DNA of 64,000 nt from Microbacterium sp. 18062 (GCF_902706225.1 NZ_CACSKB010000001.1:124001-188000), one strand, 5' to 3'; counted from the stretch's first letter, positions 17,568-29,942 are shown. Numbers and translations: made by a program. The notes: generated from the letters alone by a model not told the origin.

Positions 17568-19274
17568 GTGAGCCACCCCGACGAGACGATCGACATCAAA
17601 CCCCGGAGCCGGGCCGTCACCGACGGCATCGAGGCCACGACCTCCCGCGGCATGCTCCGCGCGGTGGGGATGGGCGACGAGGACTGGGACAAGCCGCAGA
17701 TCGGCATCGCGTCGAGCTGGAACGAGATCACCCCCTGCAACCTGAGCCTGGACCGGCTCGCCCAGGGCGCCAAGGAGGGCGTGCACGCCGGTGGCGGCTA
17801 CCCGCTGCAGTTCGGCACGATCTCGGTGTCCGACGGCATCTCGATGGGCCACGAGGGCATGCACTTCTCCCTCGTCTCGCGCGAGGTCATCGCCGACTCG
17901 GTCGAGACCGTGATCATGGCCGAACGCCTCGACGGCAGCGTGCTGCTCGCTGGCTGCGACAAGTCGATCCCCGGGATGCTGATGGCGTCCGCCCGCCTCG
18001 ACCTCTCCAGCGTCTTCCTCTACGCCGGCTCCATCGCCCCCGGATGGGTCAAGCTCAGCGACGGCACCGAGAAGGACATCACGATCGTCGACTCGTTCGA
18101 GGGCGTCGGCGCATGTCTCGCGGGGCGCATGACCGAGGCGGACCTGAAGCGCATCGAGTGCGCGTTCGCCCCCGGCGAGGGCGCCTGCGGCGGCATGTAC
18201 ACCGCGAACACCATGGCCTCCGTCGCCGAGGCCCTGGGCCTGAGCCTTCCCGGCTCCGCCGCGCCGCCCTCGGCCGACCGCCGCCGCGACTACTTCGCGC
18301 ACCGTTCGGGCGAGGCCGTGGTCAACCTGCTGAAGCAAGGCATCACGACGCGCGACATCCTGACCCCCGAGGCGTTCGAGAACGCGATCGCCCTGGCGAT
18401 GGCGCTCGGCGGCTCGACCAACGTCGTCCTGCACCTGCTCGCGATCGCCCGCGAGGCGGAGGTCGAGCTCAACCTGCACGACTTCAACCGGATCGGCGAC
18501 AAGGTGCCCCACGTGGCCGACATGAAGCCGTTCGGCAAGTTCGTGATGAACGACGTCGATCGTCACGGCGGCATCCCGGTCATCATGAAGGCGATGCTCG
18601 ACGAGGGACTGCTGCACGGCGACGCCCTGACCGTCACCGGCAAGACGCTCGCCGAGAACCTGCGCGAGCTCGACCCCGACCCGGTCGACGGCACCGTCAT
18701 CCATCGTTTCGACGACCCCATCCATGCCACCGGCGGCCTCACCGTCCTGCACGGATCACTGGCGCCCGAGGGGGCTGTGGTGAAATCCGCGGGGTTCGAC
18801 GCGAACGTGTTCGAGGGCCCCGCCCGGGTGTTCGAGCGCGAGCGCGCGGCGATGGACGCGCTCGAAGCCGGGCAGATCGATGCCGGCGACGTCGTCGTCA
18901 TCCGCTACGAGGGCCCGAAGGGCGGTCCCGGCATGCGCGAGATGCTCGCGATCACGGCGGCCATCAAGGGCGCGGGCCTCGGCAAAGATGTACTACTCTT
19001 GACGGACGGACGATTCTCGGGCGGCACAACCGGCCTGTGCATCGGCCACATAGCACCCGAAGCGGTGGACGCTGGTCCCATCGCCTTCGTGCGCGATGGT
19101 GATCTGATACGGGTCGATATCGCGGCTCGCACTCTCGACCTACTCGTCGACGAGGCAGAGCTGAACTCCCGCCGCTCTGGCTGGGAGCCCCTTCCTCCGC
19201 GCTATACCCGTGGCGTCCTGGCCAAGTACTCGAAGCTCGTGCGCTCCGCCGCGGAGGGCGCGGTCACCGGGTAG
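17568..19274 (+). CDS. ilvD: Dihydroxy-acid dehydratase
   Basis: 568 aa. It converts dihydroxy-isovalerate or -methylvalerate to the 2-keto acids of valine and isoleucine synthesis. Iron-sulfur ligand candidates are C57 (ITPCNLSLD), C130 ([12 protein letters not shown]) and C207 ([14 protein letters not shown]). The C-terminal [16 protein letters not shown] is conserved. First gene of the ilvD-ilvB-ilvN-ilvC run, 46 nt before ilvB. Codons change abruptly from about 18984 to 19207 (CTA, ATA, GTA, TTG and A/T third bases appear) although the protein stays conserved, suggesting a recombined patch. Confidence 0.95.
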   Translation: MSHPDETIDIKPRSRAVTDGIEATTSRGMLRAVGMGDEDWDKPQIGIASSWNEITPCNLSLDRLAQGAKEGVHAGGGYPLQFGTISVSDGISMGHEGMHFSLVSREVIADSVETVIMAERLDGSVLLAGCDKSIPGMLMASARLDLSSVFLYAGSIAPGWVKLSDGTEKDITIVDSFEGVGACLAGRMTEADLKRIECAFAPGEGACGGMYTANTMASVAEALGLSLPGSAAPPSADRRRDYFAHRSGEAVVNLLKQGITTRDILTPEAFENAIALAMALGGSTNVVLHLLAIAREAEVELNLHDFNRIGDKVPHVADMKPFGKFVMNDVDRHGGIPVIMKAMLDEGLLHGDALTVTGKTLAENLRELDPDPVDGTVIHRFDDPIHATGGLTVLHGSLAPEGAVVKSAGFDANVFEGPARVFERERAAMDALEAGQIDAGDVVVIRYEGPKGGPGMREMLAITAAIKGAGLGKDVLLLTDGRFSGGTTGLCIGHIAPEAVDAGPIAFVRDGDLIRVDIAARTLDLLVDEAELNSRRSGWEPLPPRYTRGVLAKYSKLVRSAAEGAVTG

Positions 19275-19320
19275 CGAGGCCCTCGACATCCATCTCTTTC
19301 CTCCCCGAGGTTGATCCCCC

Positions 19321-21123
19321 ATGTCATCCGACATCACTGCGGCCGTGCCACGGCCGCCCGCACGCTCCGCGTCCTCGCCCGTGCTCACGGGTGCCCAGGC
19401 GGTGGTCCGCTCGCTCGGTCTGCTCGGCGTCACCGACGTCTTCGGCCTGCCGGGCGGAGCGATCATGCCCGTCTACGACCCGCTGATGGACGACGAGTCC
19501 GTCCGGCACATCCTCGTGCGCCACGAGCAGGGCGCGGGCCACGCCGCGGAGGGCTACGCCGCCGCGACCGGTCGGATCGGCGTGGCCCTCGCGACGTCGG
19601 GCCCCGGCGCGACGAACCTCGTGACGGCGATCGCCGACGCGTACATGGACTCCGTGCCGCTGGTCTGCATCACCGGCCAGGTCTTCTCCACCCTCATGGG
19701 CACGGACGCCTTCCAGGAGGCGGACATCGTCGGCATCACGATGCCGATCACCAAGCACTCGTTCCTCGTCAAGCGCGCCGAGGACATCCCCGGTGCGATC
19801 GCGGCCGCGTTCGAGATCGCGGGAACGGGCCGTCCGGGGCCCGTGCTCGTGGACATCACCAAGGACGCGCAGCAGAACTCGGCGCCGTTCGTCTGGCCGC
19901 CCAAGATCGACCTGCCCGGGTACCGACCGGTGACGAAGGCGCACGGCAAGCAGATCCAGGCGGCGGCGCAGCTGCTGGCCGAGGCGAAGCAACCGGTGCT
20001 GTACGTCGGCGGCGGCGTCATCCGGGCGCGTGCGTCTGCCGAGCTCGTGACGCTCGCCGACGCGACGGGCGCACCGGTGGTCACCACGCTGATGGCCCGC
20101 GGCGCGTTCCCCGACTCGCACCCCCATCACCTCGGCATGCCCGGCATGCACGGCACGGTCCCGGCCGTGCTCGCCCTGCAGGAGGCCGACCTCATCGTCG
20201 CGCTCGGTGCGCGCTTCGACGACCGCGTGACCGGCAAGGCCGCGCTGTTCGCGCCGAACGCGAAGGTGGTGCACGTCGACATCGACCCGGCCGAGATCTC
20301 CAAGATCCGCTTCGCGGACGTGCCGATCGTGGGAGACGTGCGCGACGTGCTCGTCGACCTCGAGGCGGCGTTCCGCGGCGCCGCCGAGGGTGCGACGCCC
20401 GACATCGACCAGTGGTGGGCCTACCTGAACGGCCTGCGCGAGGAGTTCCCGCTCGGCTTCGCCCCGACCACCGACGGCCTGCTGGCACCCCAGCACGTCA
20501 TCCAGCGCATCGGCGAGCTCACCGGCCCGGAGGGCGTCTACGCCGCCGGCGTCGGGCAGCACCAGATGTGGGCGGCGCAGTTCATCAAGTACGAGCGTCC
20601 GAACTCGTGGCTGAACTCCGGCGGCGCCGGCACGATGGGCTACGCGGTCCCCGCGGCGATGGGCGCCAAGGTGGCCGAGCCCGACCGCGTCGTCTGGGCG
20701 ATCGACGGCGACGGCTGCTTCCAGATGACCAACCAGGAGCTAGCCACCTGCGTCATCAACGAGATCCCGATCAAGGTCGCGATCATCAACAACTCGTCGC
20801 TCGGCATGGTGCGGCAGTGGCAGACCCTGTTCTTCGAGGGGCGCCATTCCCACACCGACCTGCACACCGGTCACGGCACCGCCCGCGTCCCGGACTTCGT
20901 GAAGCTCGCCGAGGCGTACGGCTGCCTCGCCATCCGGGTCGAGCGCGAGGACGAGGTGGATGCCGCCATCGAACTGGCCCTCGCGACGAACGACCGCCCG
21001 GTCGTGATCGACTTCGTCGTGTCTGCGGACTCCATGGTGTGGCCGATGGTCCCGCAGGGCGTCAGCAACAGCGAGGTCCAGTACGCGCGCCAGCACGCCC
21101 CTGCATTCGACGAGGAGGACTGA
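19321..21123 (+). CDS. ilvB: Acetolactate synthase large subunit
   Basis: A 600-aa thiamine-diphosphate enzyme, first common step to valine, leucine and isoleucine. [14 protein letters not shown] and [14 protein letters not shown] carry the catalytic glutamate; the ThDP/Mg site is [15 protein letters not shown] near 463-477. FAD-domain sequence is in the middle ([12 protein letters not shown]). The small subunit gene follows after 1 nt, as expected for a two-subunit holoenzyme. Confidence 0.96.
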   Translation: MSSDITAAVPRPPARSASSPVLTGAQAVVRSLGLLGVTDVFGLPGGAIMPVYDPLMDDESVRHILVRHEQGAGHAAEGYAAATGRIGVALATSGPGATNLVTAIADAYMDSVPLVCITGQVFSTLMGTDAFQEADIVGITMPITKHSFLVKRAEDIPGAIAAAFEIAGTGRPGPVLVDITKDAQQNSAPFVWPPKIDLPGYRPVTKAHGKQIQAAAQLLAEAKQPVLYVGGGVIRARASAELVTLADATGAPVVTTLMARGAFPDSHPHHLGMPGMHGTVPAVLALQEADLIVALGARFDDRVTGKAALFAPNAKVVHVDIDPAEISKIRFADVPIVGDVRDVLVDLEAAFRGAAEGATPDIDQWWAYLNGLREEFPLGFAPTTDGLLAPQHVIQRIGELTGPEGVYAAGVGQHQMWAAQFIKYERPNSWLNSGGAGTMGYAVPAAMGAKVAEPDRVVWAIDGDGCFQMTNQELATCVINEIPIKVAIINNSSLGMVRQWQTLFFEGRHSHTDLHTGHGTARVPDFVKLAEAYGCLAIRVEREDEVDAAIELALATNDRPVVIDFVVSADSMVWPMVPQGVSNSEVQYARQHAPAFDEED

Positions 21124-22764
<1,641 letters not shown>

Positions 22765-22809
22765 CCTGCGCCCCCACCTGACCAGCCGTCCGATCCGGTT
22801 CGGCTCCCG

Positions 22810-22851
22810 CCCGCCCGCCGGCGTCTCACACCCGAGACGCCGACGGGCGGG
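22810..22851 (+). terminator. Rho-independent terminator after ilvC
   Basis: An 18-base arm (22810-22827) pairs with 22834-22851 apart from one C/A mismatch, loop ACACCC, then a T-rich tail (TTCTCTCGTTCT). Confidence 0.85.
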
Positions 22852-22888
22852 TTCTCTCGTTCTCCCGACGCCGCCGCGGCGGGCGCAT

Positions 22889-22894
22889 TACGCT
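22889..22894 (+). promoter_or_regulatory. Leaderless-type -10 box
   Basis: TACGCT, 6 nt, then the ATG of the 162-aa membrane protein gene. Confidence 0.5.
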
Positions 22895-22900
22895 GGATGC

Positions 22901-23389
22901 ATGGCTGGACGCGACGACGACGCCCTGAGCTGGGGCGGGGACGACGATCCGACTCTCGACGTCGGCGTTCCGGCATCCGCCCCCGAGACGACGCCGCGGG
23001 CCGATACCGCGCCGGACGGCCATGCAGCCGCGACGGGGTCCCGCGCCGAACCGGCGTCGACGACCGGGACGCCGGCGGATGCCGCGCCCGCGGCGCCCAT
23101 GGACAACGTCACGCTCGTCTCTCTCGGCGTGCTCGGCGGGGTCTACCTGCTGCTGGCGATCGGCTGGTTCATCGGCGGATCCCGATTGCAGCTCATCGCG
23201 CAGCTCTTCCTCGAGCCGAACGGCTATCTCGTGGCGTGGCTGCTCGCGGTCGTCGCTCCCGCGATCTGGTTCGGCACGATCCTGCTGACCACGCGGGGCT
23301 CGCGCACGTGGCTGCGCATCCTGCTGCTCGTCGTCGGCGCGGTGCTCCTGCTGCCCTGGCCGTTCCTGATGGTGGGGGTGGGCGGCTGA
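22901..23389 (+). CDS. Membrane protein with disordered Ala/Pro-rich N-terminus
   Basis: 162 aa. Residues 1-66 are acidic, Ala/Thr/Pro-rich and probably disordered. Three membrane helices follow (about 71-91, 110-128, 136-158). The stop overlaps the next ATG (TGATG), so it forms an operon with the 117-aa membrane protein. Function unknown; no motif beyond hydrophobicity. Confidence 0.7.
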   Translation: MAGRDDDALSWGGDDDPTLDVGVPASAPETTPRADTAPDGHAAATGSRAEPASTTGTPADAAPAAPMDNVTLVSLGVLGGVYLLLAIGWFIGGSRLQLIAQLFLEPNGYLVAWLLAVVAPAIWFGTILLTTRGSRTWLRILLLVVGAVLLLPWPFLMVGVGG

Positions 23390-23742
23390 TGGCGGCGAAG
23401 ACCGATGCCACGGCCCCACGGCGGACGGTGCTGCCGGTCTGGCTGGTCGTCACGATCGCCGGGGCGTTCGGGCTGTTCTACGCGTACGCGGTCTGGACCG
23501 CGCTGGGGTTCCTCGGCCAGCAGGCCTCTGGCACCGAGGGCCTCACCGGGTACGGCTGGTTCGTGCTGCTGCTGCCGGTCGTCTTCCCCCTCGCGGTGTT
23601 CGGGGGAGCGTTCGCCCTCGGATGGCGTCGCCGGGCGCTGCCGTTCGCCCTCGTCATGCTCAGCGGATTGACGCTCGTCGCCGTCTTCTGGCTCGATGTG
23701 CTCGCCTACGCCTCCGTGACGAGCTCCCTCTACGGCGGCTGA
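23389..23742 (+). CDS. Small integral membrane protein (117 aa)
   Basis: Three membrane helices (about 15-38, 56-78, 85-108). Overlaps the preceding gene by one base. The pair lies between the ilvC terminator and serA. Function unknown. Confidence 0.7.
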   Translation: MAAKTDATAPRRTVLPVWLVVTIAGAFGLFYAYAVWTALGFLGQQASGTEGLTGYGWFVLLLPVVFPLAVFGGAFALGWRRRALPFALVMLSGLTLVAVFWLDVLAYASVTSSLYGG

Positions 23743-23804
23743 GCGGCGCGGCCCTGCATCGGCCGGCCGGCGTCACGCGGTGCGCGACGTCGTCCGCGGC
23801 GCGC

Positions 23805-23810
23805 TAGGCT
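23805..23810 (+). promoter_or_regulatory. -10 box of serA with about 90-nt leader
   Basis: TAGGCT in the 163-bp gap. The leader to GTG 23906 shows no convincing riboswitch fold by eye. Confidence 0.45.
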
Positions 23811-23905
23811 GGACACACTCCGCCGTGCCTCCCGTGGCGTGCGGCGGCAGCATCCCACCCTCGCCGTCGTGCCCTGCACGCCGTGCCGCACGCCTAAGGA
23901 CATCC

Positions 23906-25510
23906 GTGACCAAGCCCGTCGTCCTCATCGCCGAAGAGCTCTCGCCCGCCACGATCGACGCGCTCGGTCCGGACTTCGAGATCCGCCACGTGGACGGTGC
24001 CGACCGCGCGGCGCTCCTGCCCGCGCTGGCCGACGCCCACGCGGTGCTGATCCGCTCGGCGACCAAGATGAACGCCGAGGCCCTCGCGGCGGCACCCGTC
24101 CTGAAGGTCATCGCCCGCGCCGGCGTCGGCCTCGACAACGTCGACATCAAGTCGGCGACCACCGCGGGTGTCATGGTCGTCAACGCGCCGACCTCCAACA
24201 TCGTCTCCGCTGCCGAGCTCACCGTCGGGCACATCCTGAGCCTCGCGCGGCACATCCCCGCCGCGCACGCCTCGCTCGCCGCCGGACAGTGGAAGCGCAG
24301 CTCGTTCACCGGCACCGAGCTGTTCGAGAAGACGGTCGGCATCATCGGCCTCGGCCGCATCGGCGCTCTGATCGCCGCGCGTCTGCAGGCCTTCGAGGTG
24401 CGCGTCGTCGCGTACGACCCCTACGTCACGAGCGCCCGCGCCCAGCAGCTGGGCGTCGAGCTGCTCCCGCTCGACGAGCTGCTCGCGCAGAGCGACTTCA
24501 TCTCCATCCACATGCCGAAGACGCCGGAGACGACCGGAATGATCGGCGTCGAGCAGCTGCGCCGCATGAAGCCCACCGCCTTCGTGGTCAACGTCGCACG
24601 CGGCGGCCTGATCGACGAGGAGGCACTGTTCGAGGCTCTCACGACGGGGGAGATCGCCGGCGCGGGGCTCGACGTCTTCACGAGCGAGCCGCCGGCCGAG
24701 GGCGGCACCGCGGCCCGGCTGCTCGGTCTGCCGAACGTCGTCGTCACCCCGCACCTCGGGGCGTCGACCGACGAGGCGCAGGAGAAGGCCGGCGTCTCGG
24801 TGGCCAGATCGGTCAGGCTCGCCCTCGAAGGCGATCTCGTACCGGATGCGGTCAACGTCGCCGGTGGCGTCATCGACCCGTTCGTGCGCCCCGGCATCGC
24901 GCTCGTCGAGATGCTCGGCCAGTTCTTCACCGGACTCGCACAGGGTGCGCTCACCAACCTCGACATCGAGGTGCGCGGCGAGCTCGCCGGCTACGACGTG
25001 AGCGTCTACCGTCTCGCGGCGCTCAAAGGGATCCTCGCCAACATCGTCAGCGAGAGCGTCTCGTACGTGAACGCCCCGCTGTTCGCCGAGCAGCGGGGGA
25101 TCGAGACCCGGCTGATCGTGGAGGCCGACAGCCCCCTGTACCGCAACATCACGATCCTGCGCGGCACGCTGTCGGACGGCACGGTCCTCACCGTCTCGGG
25201 CACGCTCGCCGGCACCCGGATGGTGCCGAAGATCGTCGGCATCAATGGGTACGAGATCGAGGTCCCGATCGAGCGGTACCACGTGATCATGCGCTACGCG
25301 GACCGGCCGGGGATCGTCGCGATCTACGCGCAGAAGCTCGGCGACGCGAACATCAACATCGAGGGGCTCCAGGTCGCCCACCCGGACGCCTCCGGCCGGG
25401 CCCTGTCGGTGCTGACGGTCGACTCGCCGGTGCCGGACGACCTCCTCGACGAGATGGGCGCGGCCGTCGGCGCGAGCCTTTTCCGTCAGATCGAGATCAC
25501 CGAGTCCTGA
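23906..25510 (+). CDS. serA: D-3-phosphoglycerate dehydrogenase
   Basis: 534 aa, the long mycobacterial-type enzyme of serine synthesis. Substrate and NAD domains in 1-320 (VIARAGVGLDNVD, TVGIIGLGRIGALIAAR, VNVARGGLIDEEAL, VTPHLGASTDEAQ), an allosteric substrate-binding domain (about 320-455), and a C-terminal ACT domain (about 456-530, VIMRYADRPGIVAIYAQKLGDANINI) for serine feedback. GTG 23906 follows AAGGA; the frame upstream is not serA-like. Confidence 0.95.
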   Translation: MTKPVVLIAEELSPATIDALGPDFEIRHVDGADRAALLPALADAHAVLIRSATKMNAEALAAAPVLKVIARAGVGLDNVDIKSATTAGVMVVNAPTSNIVSAAELTVGHILSLARHIPAAHASLAAGQWKRSSFTGTELFEKTVGIIGLGRIGALIAARLQAFEVRVVAYDPYVTSARAQQLGVELLPLDELLAQSDFISIHMPKTPETTGMIGVEQLRRMKPTAFVVNVARGGLIDEEALFEALTTGEIAGAGLDVFTSEPPAEGGTAARLLGLPNVVVTPHLGASTDEAQEKAGVSVARSVRLALEGDLVPDAVNVAGGVIDPFVRPGIALVEMLGQFFTGLAQGALTNLDIEVRGELAGYDVSVYRLAALKGILANIVSESVSYVNAPLFAEQRGIETRLIVEADSPLYRNITILRGTLSDGTVLTVSGTLAGTRMVPKIVGINGYEIEVPIERYHVIMRYADRPGIVAIYAQKLGDANINIEGLQVAHPDASGRALSVLTVDSPVPDDLLDEMGAAVGASLFRQIEITES

Positions 25511-25520
25511 GGAGCGCCGC

Positions 25521-26066
25521 TCACGCCCTCGTCGCGCGCTCGACGAGGGCGATGAGAGTGTCCATCGCGGCGCCCTCGGGGATGGGACCCGCGACGCCTC
25601 CGGCCCCGAGCGCGTTGTTGTAGTACAGGCCGTCGCTCACGAGCATCACGAGGTCGAGGGCGGTGTCGTCGGCCGTGTGCGGACGCAGGGCATCGGCCCA
25701 TCGCTCGCGCACGGTGCGTAGAGCCGCGCTCGCGGCGGCGTGGCCGCCCTGAGCGAGACGCGACACGGCGATGATGGTGCGGTCGAGCGGGTCGTCGGTC
25801 ATCACGGACGTTCGCACGAAGTAGGCGACTGCGCCGTCGGGCGAGGCCGCCATCTCCGCGATGTCCGTGTCGACCAGCGCGTCCAGCCGCTGGATGAGCC
25901 CGGCCTCGAGGGCGTCCTTCGATCCGAAGTGGTAGAGCAGGCCGCCCTTGGAGACGCCGGCGGCACGCGCCGTGGCATCCATCGTGGCCGCCCGCTCGCC
26001 GTCGTCGATGAGCAGCGCCTCGAAGGCGTCGAGCACCAGCTCGCGGGCGCGGGGCGGACGGCTCAT
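25521..26066 (-). CDS. TetR-family repressor of the adjacent DHA2 efflux pump
   Basis: 181 aa. Helix-turn-helix in ERAATMDATARAAGVSKGGLLYHFGSKDALEAGLI (about 23-57). Start 26066 is preferred because TACGAT (26074-26079 on this strand) lies 7 nt before the ATG; ATG 26099 would add 11 residues. Divergent from the 14-TM transporter with a shared palindromic operator, so it should repress the pump until a drug-like ligand binds. Confidence 0.88.
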   Translation of the reverse strand: MSRPPRARELVLDAFEALLIDDGERAATMDATARAAGVSKGGLLYHFGSKDALEAGLIQRLDALVDTDIAEMAASPDGAVAYFVRTSVMTDDPLDRTIIAVSRLAQGGHAAASAALRTVRERWADALRPHTADDTALDLVMLVSDGLYYNNALGAGGVAGPIPEGAAMDTLIALVERATRA

Positions 26067-26105
26067 GGGCTCGATCGTATCGGCGCGGTCGGAGAACATC
26101 TGTTA

Positions 26106-26127
26106 CTATACCATCTGGACGGTATAG
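26106..26127. promoter_or_regulatory. TetR operator
   Basis: CTATACC-N8-GGTATAG, perfect 7-bp arms, between the divergent tetR and efflux genes and only 5 nt from the pump start codon. Confidence 0.75.
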
Positions 26128-26132
26128 AAAAC

Positions 26133-27680
26133 ATGACTACTCTGACAGAAGACATCGCCATCGCCGAGGCGAACGGGCGGCGGGTGGGCTGGCGCGGCTG
26201 GGCCGCGCTGGTCGTGCTCATGCTGCCGGTGCTGCTCGTGTCGGTGGACAACACGGTGCTGAGCTTCGCCCTGCCCGAGATCGCCCTCGACCTCCGGCCG
26301 ACCAGCGCGCAGCAACTCTGGATCATCGACGCGTATCCGCTGGTGCTTGCGGGGCTGCTGGTCACCATGGGAACGCTCGGCGACCGCTTCGGGCGCCGAC
26401 GGATGCTGCTGATCGGCGCGACGGGATTCGCCGCCGTGTCCGCGCTCGCGGCGTTCGCGCCGACGGCGGAGCTGCTGATCGCCGGGCGCGCGCTCATGGG
26501 CGTGTTCGGCGCCATGCTGATGCCCTCGACCCTGTCGTTGCTGCGCAGCATCTTCACGGAACGCAACCAGCGTCGGCTCGCGATCGCCGTCTGGGCGTCG
26601 ATGTTCTCCGCCGGTGCCGCGCTCGGCCCGATCGTCGGCGGCATCCTGCTCGAGCACTTCGCCTGGGGCGCGGTCTTCCTCATGGCCGTGCCCGTGCTCG
26701 TGCCGCTCCTCCTGCTGGCGCCCCTGCTGGTCCCGGAGAGCAGGGATCCGAGGCCGGGCCGCATCGATCCGTTCAGCATCCTGCTCTCGATGGCGACCAT
26801 GGTCCCGGTCGTCTACGCGATCAAGGAGATCGCGGTGCACGGGCCGACCACGGCGGTGGCGGTGCTGTTCGCGGTGGGTGTCGGATTCGGCGTGCTGTTC
26901 GTTCGCCGTCAGCTGCGCGCCGAGACACCCATGCTCGACATGCGCCTGTTCCGGCGCGGCACGTTCAGCGGCGCATTGCTCGTGAACCTCCTGAGCGTGC
27001 TCGCGCTCGTGGGCTTCCTGTACTTCGTCGCCCAGCACCTGCAGCTCATCGTGGGCCTCTCGCCGCTCCAGGCGGGCCTCGCGCTCGTTCCGGGGCTGAT
27101 CGCGATGATCGTGGCGGGGCTCGTGGTCGTGCCGATCGCGAAGCGGCTGTCGGCGCGGATCATCGTGCCCGCGGCGCTCGCATTCTCGGTCGTCGGATAC
27201 ATCGCCATCGCGCTGTCGACCGACCCGGACGCGGTCGGCGTGCTGGTCGGGGCCTTCGTCTCGCTCGGCATCGGCATCGGCATGGCCGAGACGGTGTCGA
27301 ACGAGCTCATCCTCTCCAGTGCGCCGCCGGAGAAGGCGGGCGCCGCGAGCGCGGTGTCGGAGACCGCGTACGAGCTGGGCGCCGTGCTCGGCACATCGGT
27401 GCTCGGGGGCCTGCTGACCGCGCTCTACCGGGCGAACCTCGTTCTGCCCGCAGGGGTGCCGGCGGATGCGGCGGACGCCGTGCGCGAGACGTTGGCGGGG
27501 GCCGTCGCGGTCTCGGGCGACCTCGAGCCCGCCGTCGGCGAGGCACTCCGTTCCGCCGCCGCGGAGGCGTTCGACGCGGGCGTCGGCGCCACCTCGATGA
27601 TCGGCGCAGGGCTCGTCGTCGTCGCCGCGATCATCGCTGCCGCTACGCTGGGACGCACCCGTCACACGCCGCGACGCTGA
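26133..27680 (+). CDS. DHA2-family drug:proton antiporter (14 TM)
   Basis: 515 aa, EmrB/QacA-type major facilitator. TM1 carries LLVSVDNTVLSFALPEIALDL; motif A is GTLGDRFGRRRMLLIG; motif C lies in SMFSAGAALGPIVGGILLE. About fourteen helices. Controlled by the divergent TetR. The pair splits serA from leuB, two genes that are near neighbours in relatives as far as I recall, so it may be an insertion. Confidence 0.9.
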   Translation: MTTLTEDIAIAEANGRRVGWRGWAALVVLMLPVLLVSVDNTVLSFALPEIALDLRPTSAQQLWIIDAYPLVLAGLLVTMGTLGDRFGRRRMLLIGATGFAAVSALAAFAPTAELLIAGRALMGVFGAMLMPSTLSLLRSIFTERNQRRLAIAVWASMFSAGAALGPIVGGILLEHFAWGAVFLMAVPVLVPLLLLAPLLVPESRDPRPGRIDPFSILLSMATMVPVVYAIKEIAVHGPTTAVAVLFAVGVGFGVLFVRRQLRAETPMLDMRLFRRGTFSGALLVNLLSVLALVGFLYFVAQHLQLIVGLSPLQAGLALVPGLIAMIVAGLVVVPIAKRLSARIIVPAALAFSVVGYIAIALSTDPDAVGVLVGAFVSLGIGIGMAETVSNELILSSAPPEKAGAASAVSETAYELGAVLGTSVLGGLLTALYRANLVLPAGVPADAADAVRETLAGAVAVSGDLEPAVGEALRSAAAEAFDAGVGATSMIGAGLVVVAAIIAAATLGRTRHTPRR

Positions 27681-27713
27681 GCTCGTACGCGGCCGTCCCC
27701 TGCGAGGAGAGCA

Positions 27714-28766
27714 ATGCCGCGCGTCGTGAAGCTGGCCGTCATCCCCGGTGACGGCATCGGCCCCGAGGTGGTCGCCGAAGCCGAGAAGGTGCTCGATGCG
27801 GTCACCGCCGCATCCGCGGTGACCTTCGACAAGACCAGGTTCTCGCTGGGCGCCGCGCGCTACCTCGAGACCGGCGACACGCTCACCGACGACGACCTCG
27901 CGGCGATCGCAGGCCACGACGCGATCCTGCTGGGCGCGGTCGGGGGAGTGCCCGGCGACCCGCGGCTGAACGACGCCAACATCGAGCGGGGGCTGCTCCT
28001 CAGGCTGCGGTTCGCCCTCGACCACTACGTGAACCTGCGCCCCTCGAAGCTGTACCCCGGTGCGCCCGGTCCGCTGTCGGCGGCCGGCGACATCGACTTC
28101 GTCGTGGTGCGCGAGGGCACCGAGGGGCCCTACGTCGGCAACGGGGGAGCGATCCGGGTCGGCACGCCGCACGAGATCGCCAACGAGACCTCGGTCAACA
28201 CGGCGTTCGGCGTCGAACGCGTCGTGCGCTTCGCGTTCGTGCAGGCCGAGCGGCGTCGGAAGAGGCTCACGCTCGTGCACAAGACCAACGTCCTCGTGCA
28301 CGCGGGCGGAATCTGGAAGCGGATCGTCGACGAGGTCGCGAGCGAGCACCCGGAGGTGGCCGTAGACTATCTGCACGTCGACGCGGCGACGATCTTCCTG
28401 GTCACGAACCCGGGCCGCTTCGACGTGATCGTCACCGACAACCTCTTCGGCGACATCCTGACCGACCTGGCCGGCGCCGTCACCGGTGGCATCGGCCTCG
28501 CCGCATCCGGCAACATCAACCCGGACGGCGCGTTCCCCTCGATGTTCGAGCCCGTCCACGGTTCGGCTCCCGACATCGCGGGTCAGCAGAAGGCCGACCC
28601 CACCGCGGCGATCCTGTCCGTCGCACTGCTGCTCGATCACCTCGGGCTGCACGACGAGTCCGCGCGCGTCACCCGCGCCGTGGAGGACGACATCGCCGCC
28701 CGGGGACCCGAGGGCCGGCCCACCGCACAGATCGGCGACGCGATCGTCGCGCGCCTGCAGGCGTAA
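27714..28766 (+). CDS. leuB: 3-isopropylmalate dehydrogenase
   Basis: 350 aa; NAD-dependent oxidative decarboxylation in leucine synthesis. [21 protein letters not shown] at the N-terminus, [12 protein letters not shown] phosphate/substrate loop, [22 protein letters not shown]g site and [15 protein letters not shown] loop. GAGGAGAG ribosome binding site. 69 nt before ilvE, likely co-transcribed. Confidence 0.95.
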   Translation: MPRVVKLAVIPGDGIGPEVVAEAEKVLDAVTAASAVTFDKTRFSLGAARYLETGDTLTDDDLAAIAGHDAILLGAVGGVPGDPRLNDANIERGLLLRLRFALDHYVNLRPSKLYPGAPGPLSAAGDIDFVVVREGTEGPYVGNGGAIRVGTPHEIANETSVNTAFGVERVVRFAFVQAERRRKRLTLVHKTNVLVHAGGIWKRIVDEVASEHPEVAVDYLHVDAATIFLVTNPGRFDVIVTDNLFGDILTDLAGAVTGGIGLAASGNINPDGAFPSMFEPVHGSAPDIAGQQKADPTAAILSVALLLDHLGLHDESARVTRAVEDDIAARGPEGRPTAQIGDAIVARLQA

Positions 28767-28835
28767 CCTGAAGGCGCAGCATCCGTCGCCGCACCGAACA
28801 CCGCGCACCCCGTGCGCAGACGAAGCGAGACTCCT

Positions 28836-29942
28836 ATGACACTTCTCGACACCGATCCCGACGCGGGCCTCGAGCCGCTGGAGTTCGCGGTCACGAAGAA
28901 CCTGACCGCGCGCAGCGCCGCCGAGCGGGAGCAGATCCTGCAGAGCCCCGGTTTCGGCACCCACTTCACCGACCACATGGTCGACATCTGCTGGTCGGTC
29001 CGGGGCGGCTGGCACCGTCCGCGCGTGCAGCCCTACGGGCCGATCGCGCTCGACCCCGCGGCCGCGGTGCTGCACTACGGCCAGGAGATCTTCGAGGGCA
29101 TCAAGGCCTACCGTCACGCGGACGGCTCGGTGCACACGTTCCGTCCCGACCAGAACGGTCGTCGTCTGCAGCGTTCGGCCCGTCGGCTGGCGCTGCCCGA
29201 GCTGCCGGTCGCCTACTTCATCCAGTCGCTCCGCGAGCTGATCGCCGTCGACGGGGACTGGGTGCCGGGCGGCGAGGACCAGAGTCTGTACCTGCGGCCC
29301 TTCATGTTCGCCAAAGAGGCCTTCCTGGGCGTGCGGCCCGCGCACAAGGTGAACTACTACGTGATCGCGAGCCCGGCGGGCGCCTACTTCAAGGGCGGCG
29401 TCCAGCCCGTGTCGATCTGGCTCAGCGAGGACTACGCGCGTGCCGGCAAGGGCGGGACGGGTGCCGCCAAGACCGGCGGCAACTACGCGGCGAGCCTGCT
29501 GCCGCAGTCCGAGGCGTACGAGAACGAGTGCGACCAGGTCGTGTTCCTCGACCAGGACGGCAACGTCGAGGAGCTCGGCGGCATGAACATCGTCTTCGTG
29601 TTGAAGGACGGCACGCTGGTCACCCCGCAGTCCGACTCGATCCTCGAGGGCATCACCCGCGACTCGATCCTGCAGCTCGCGATCGATCGCGGGCACAAGG
29701 TCGAAGGGCGCGACGTCTCGCTCGCGCAGTGGCGCGAGGGCGTCGCATCGGGTGAGATCGTAGAGGTGTTCGCCTGCGGCACGGCGGCGGTGGTCACCCC
29801 GATCGGCGTGCTGAAGGGCAAGGGGTTCTTCGACCAGCAGCCCTCGGGATCGCTCGCCCTGTCGTTGCGCGAGGAGCTCACCGACATCCAGTACGGGCGT
29901 CGCGAAGACACGCACGGCTGGCTGCACCGGCTCGACGCCTGA
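28836..29942 (+). CDS. ilvE: Branched-chain amino acid aminotransferase
   Basis: 368 aa, PLP fold type IV. YGQEIFEGIKAYRHADGS near the N-terminus, the PLP lysine in GGTGAAKTGGNYAASLL, and EELGGMNIVFV later. It performs the last step to valine, isoleucine and leucine. The ATG at 28836 fits family starts; a GTG 24 nt upstream is less likely. Confidence 0.94.
   Translation: MTLLDTDPDAGLEPLEFAVTKNLTARSAAEREQILQSPGFGTHFTDHMVDICWSVRGGWHRPRVQPYGPIALDPAAAVLHYGQEIFEGIKAYRHADGSVHTFRPDQNGRRLQRSARRLALPELPVAYFIQSLRELIAVDGDWVPGGEDQSLYLRPFMFAKEAFLGVRPAHKVNYYVIASPAGAYFKGGVQPVSIWLSEDYARAGKGGTGAAKTGGNYAASLLPQSEAYENECDQVVFLDQDGNVEELGGMNIVFVLKDGTLVTPQSDSILEGITRDSILQLAIDRGHKVEGRDVSLAQWREGVASGEIVEVFACGTAAVVTPIGVLKGKGFFDQQPSGSLALSLREELTDIQYGRREDTHGWLHRLDA

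Noticed and set aside
23743..23905. Riboswitch in the serA leader
   Set aside because: No recognisable glycine, T-box or SAM riboswitch consensus by eye; short GC-rich stems only.
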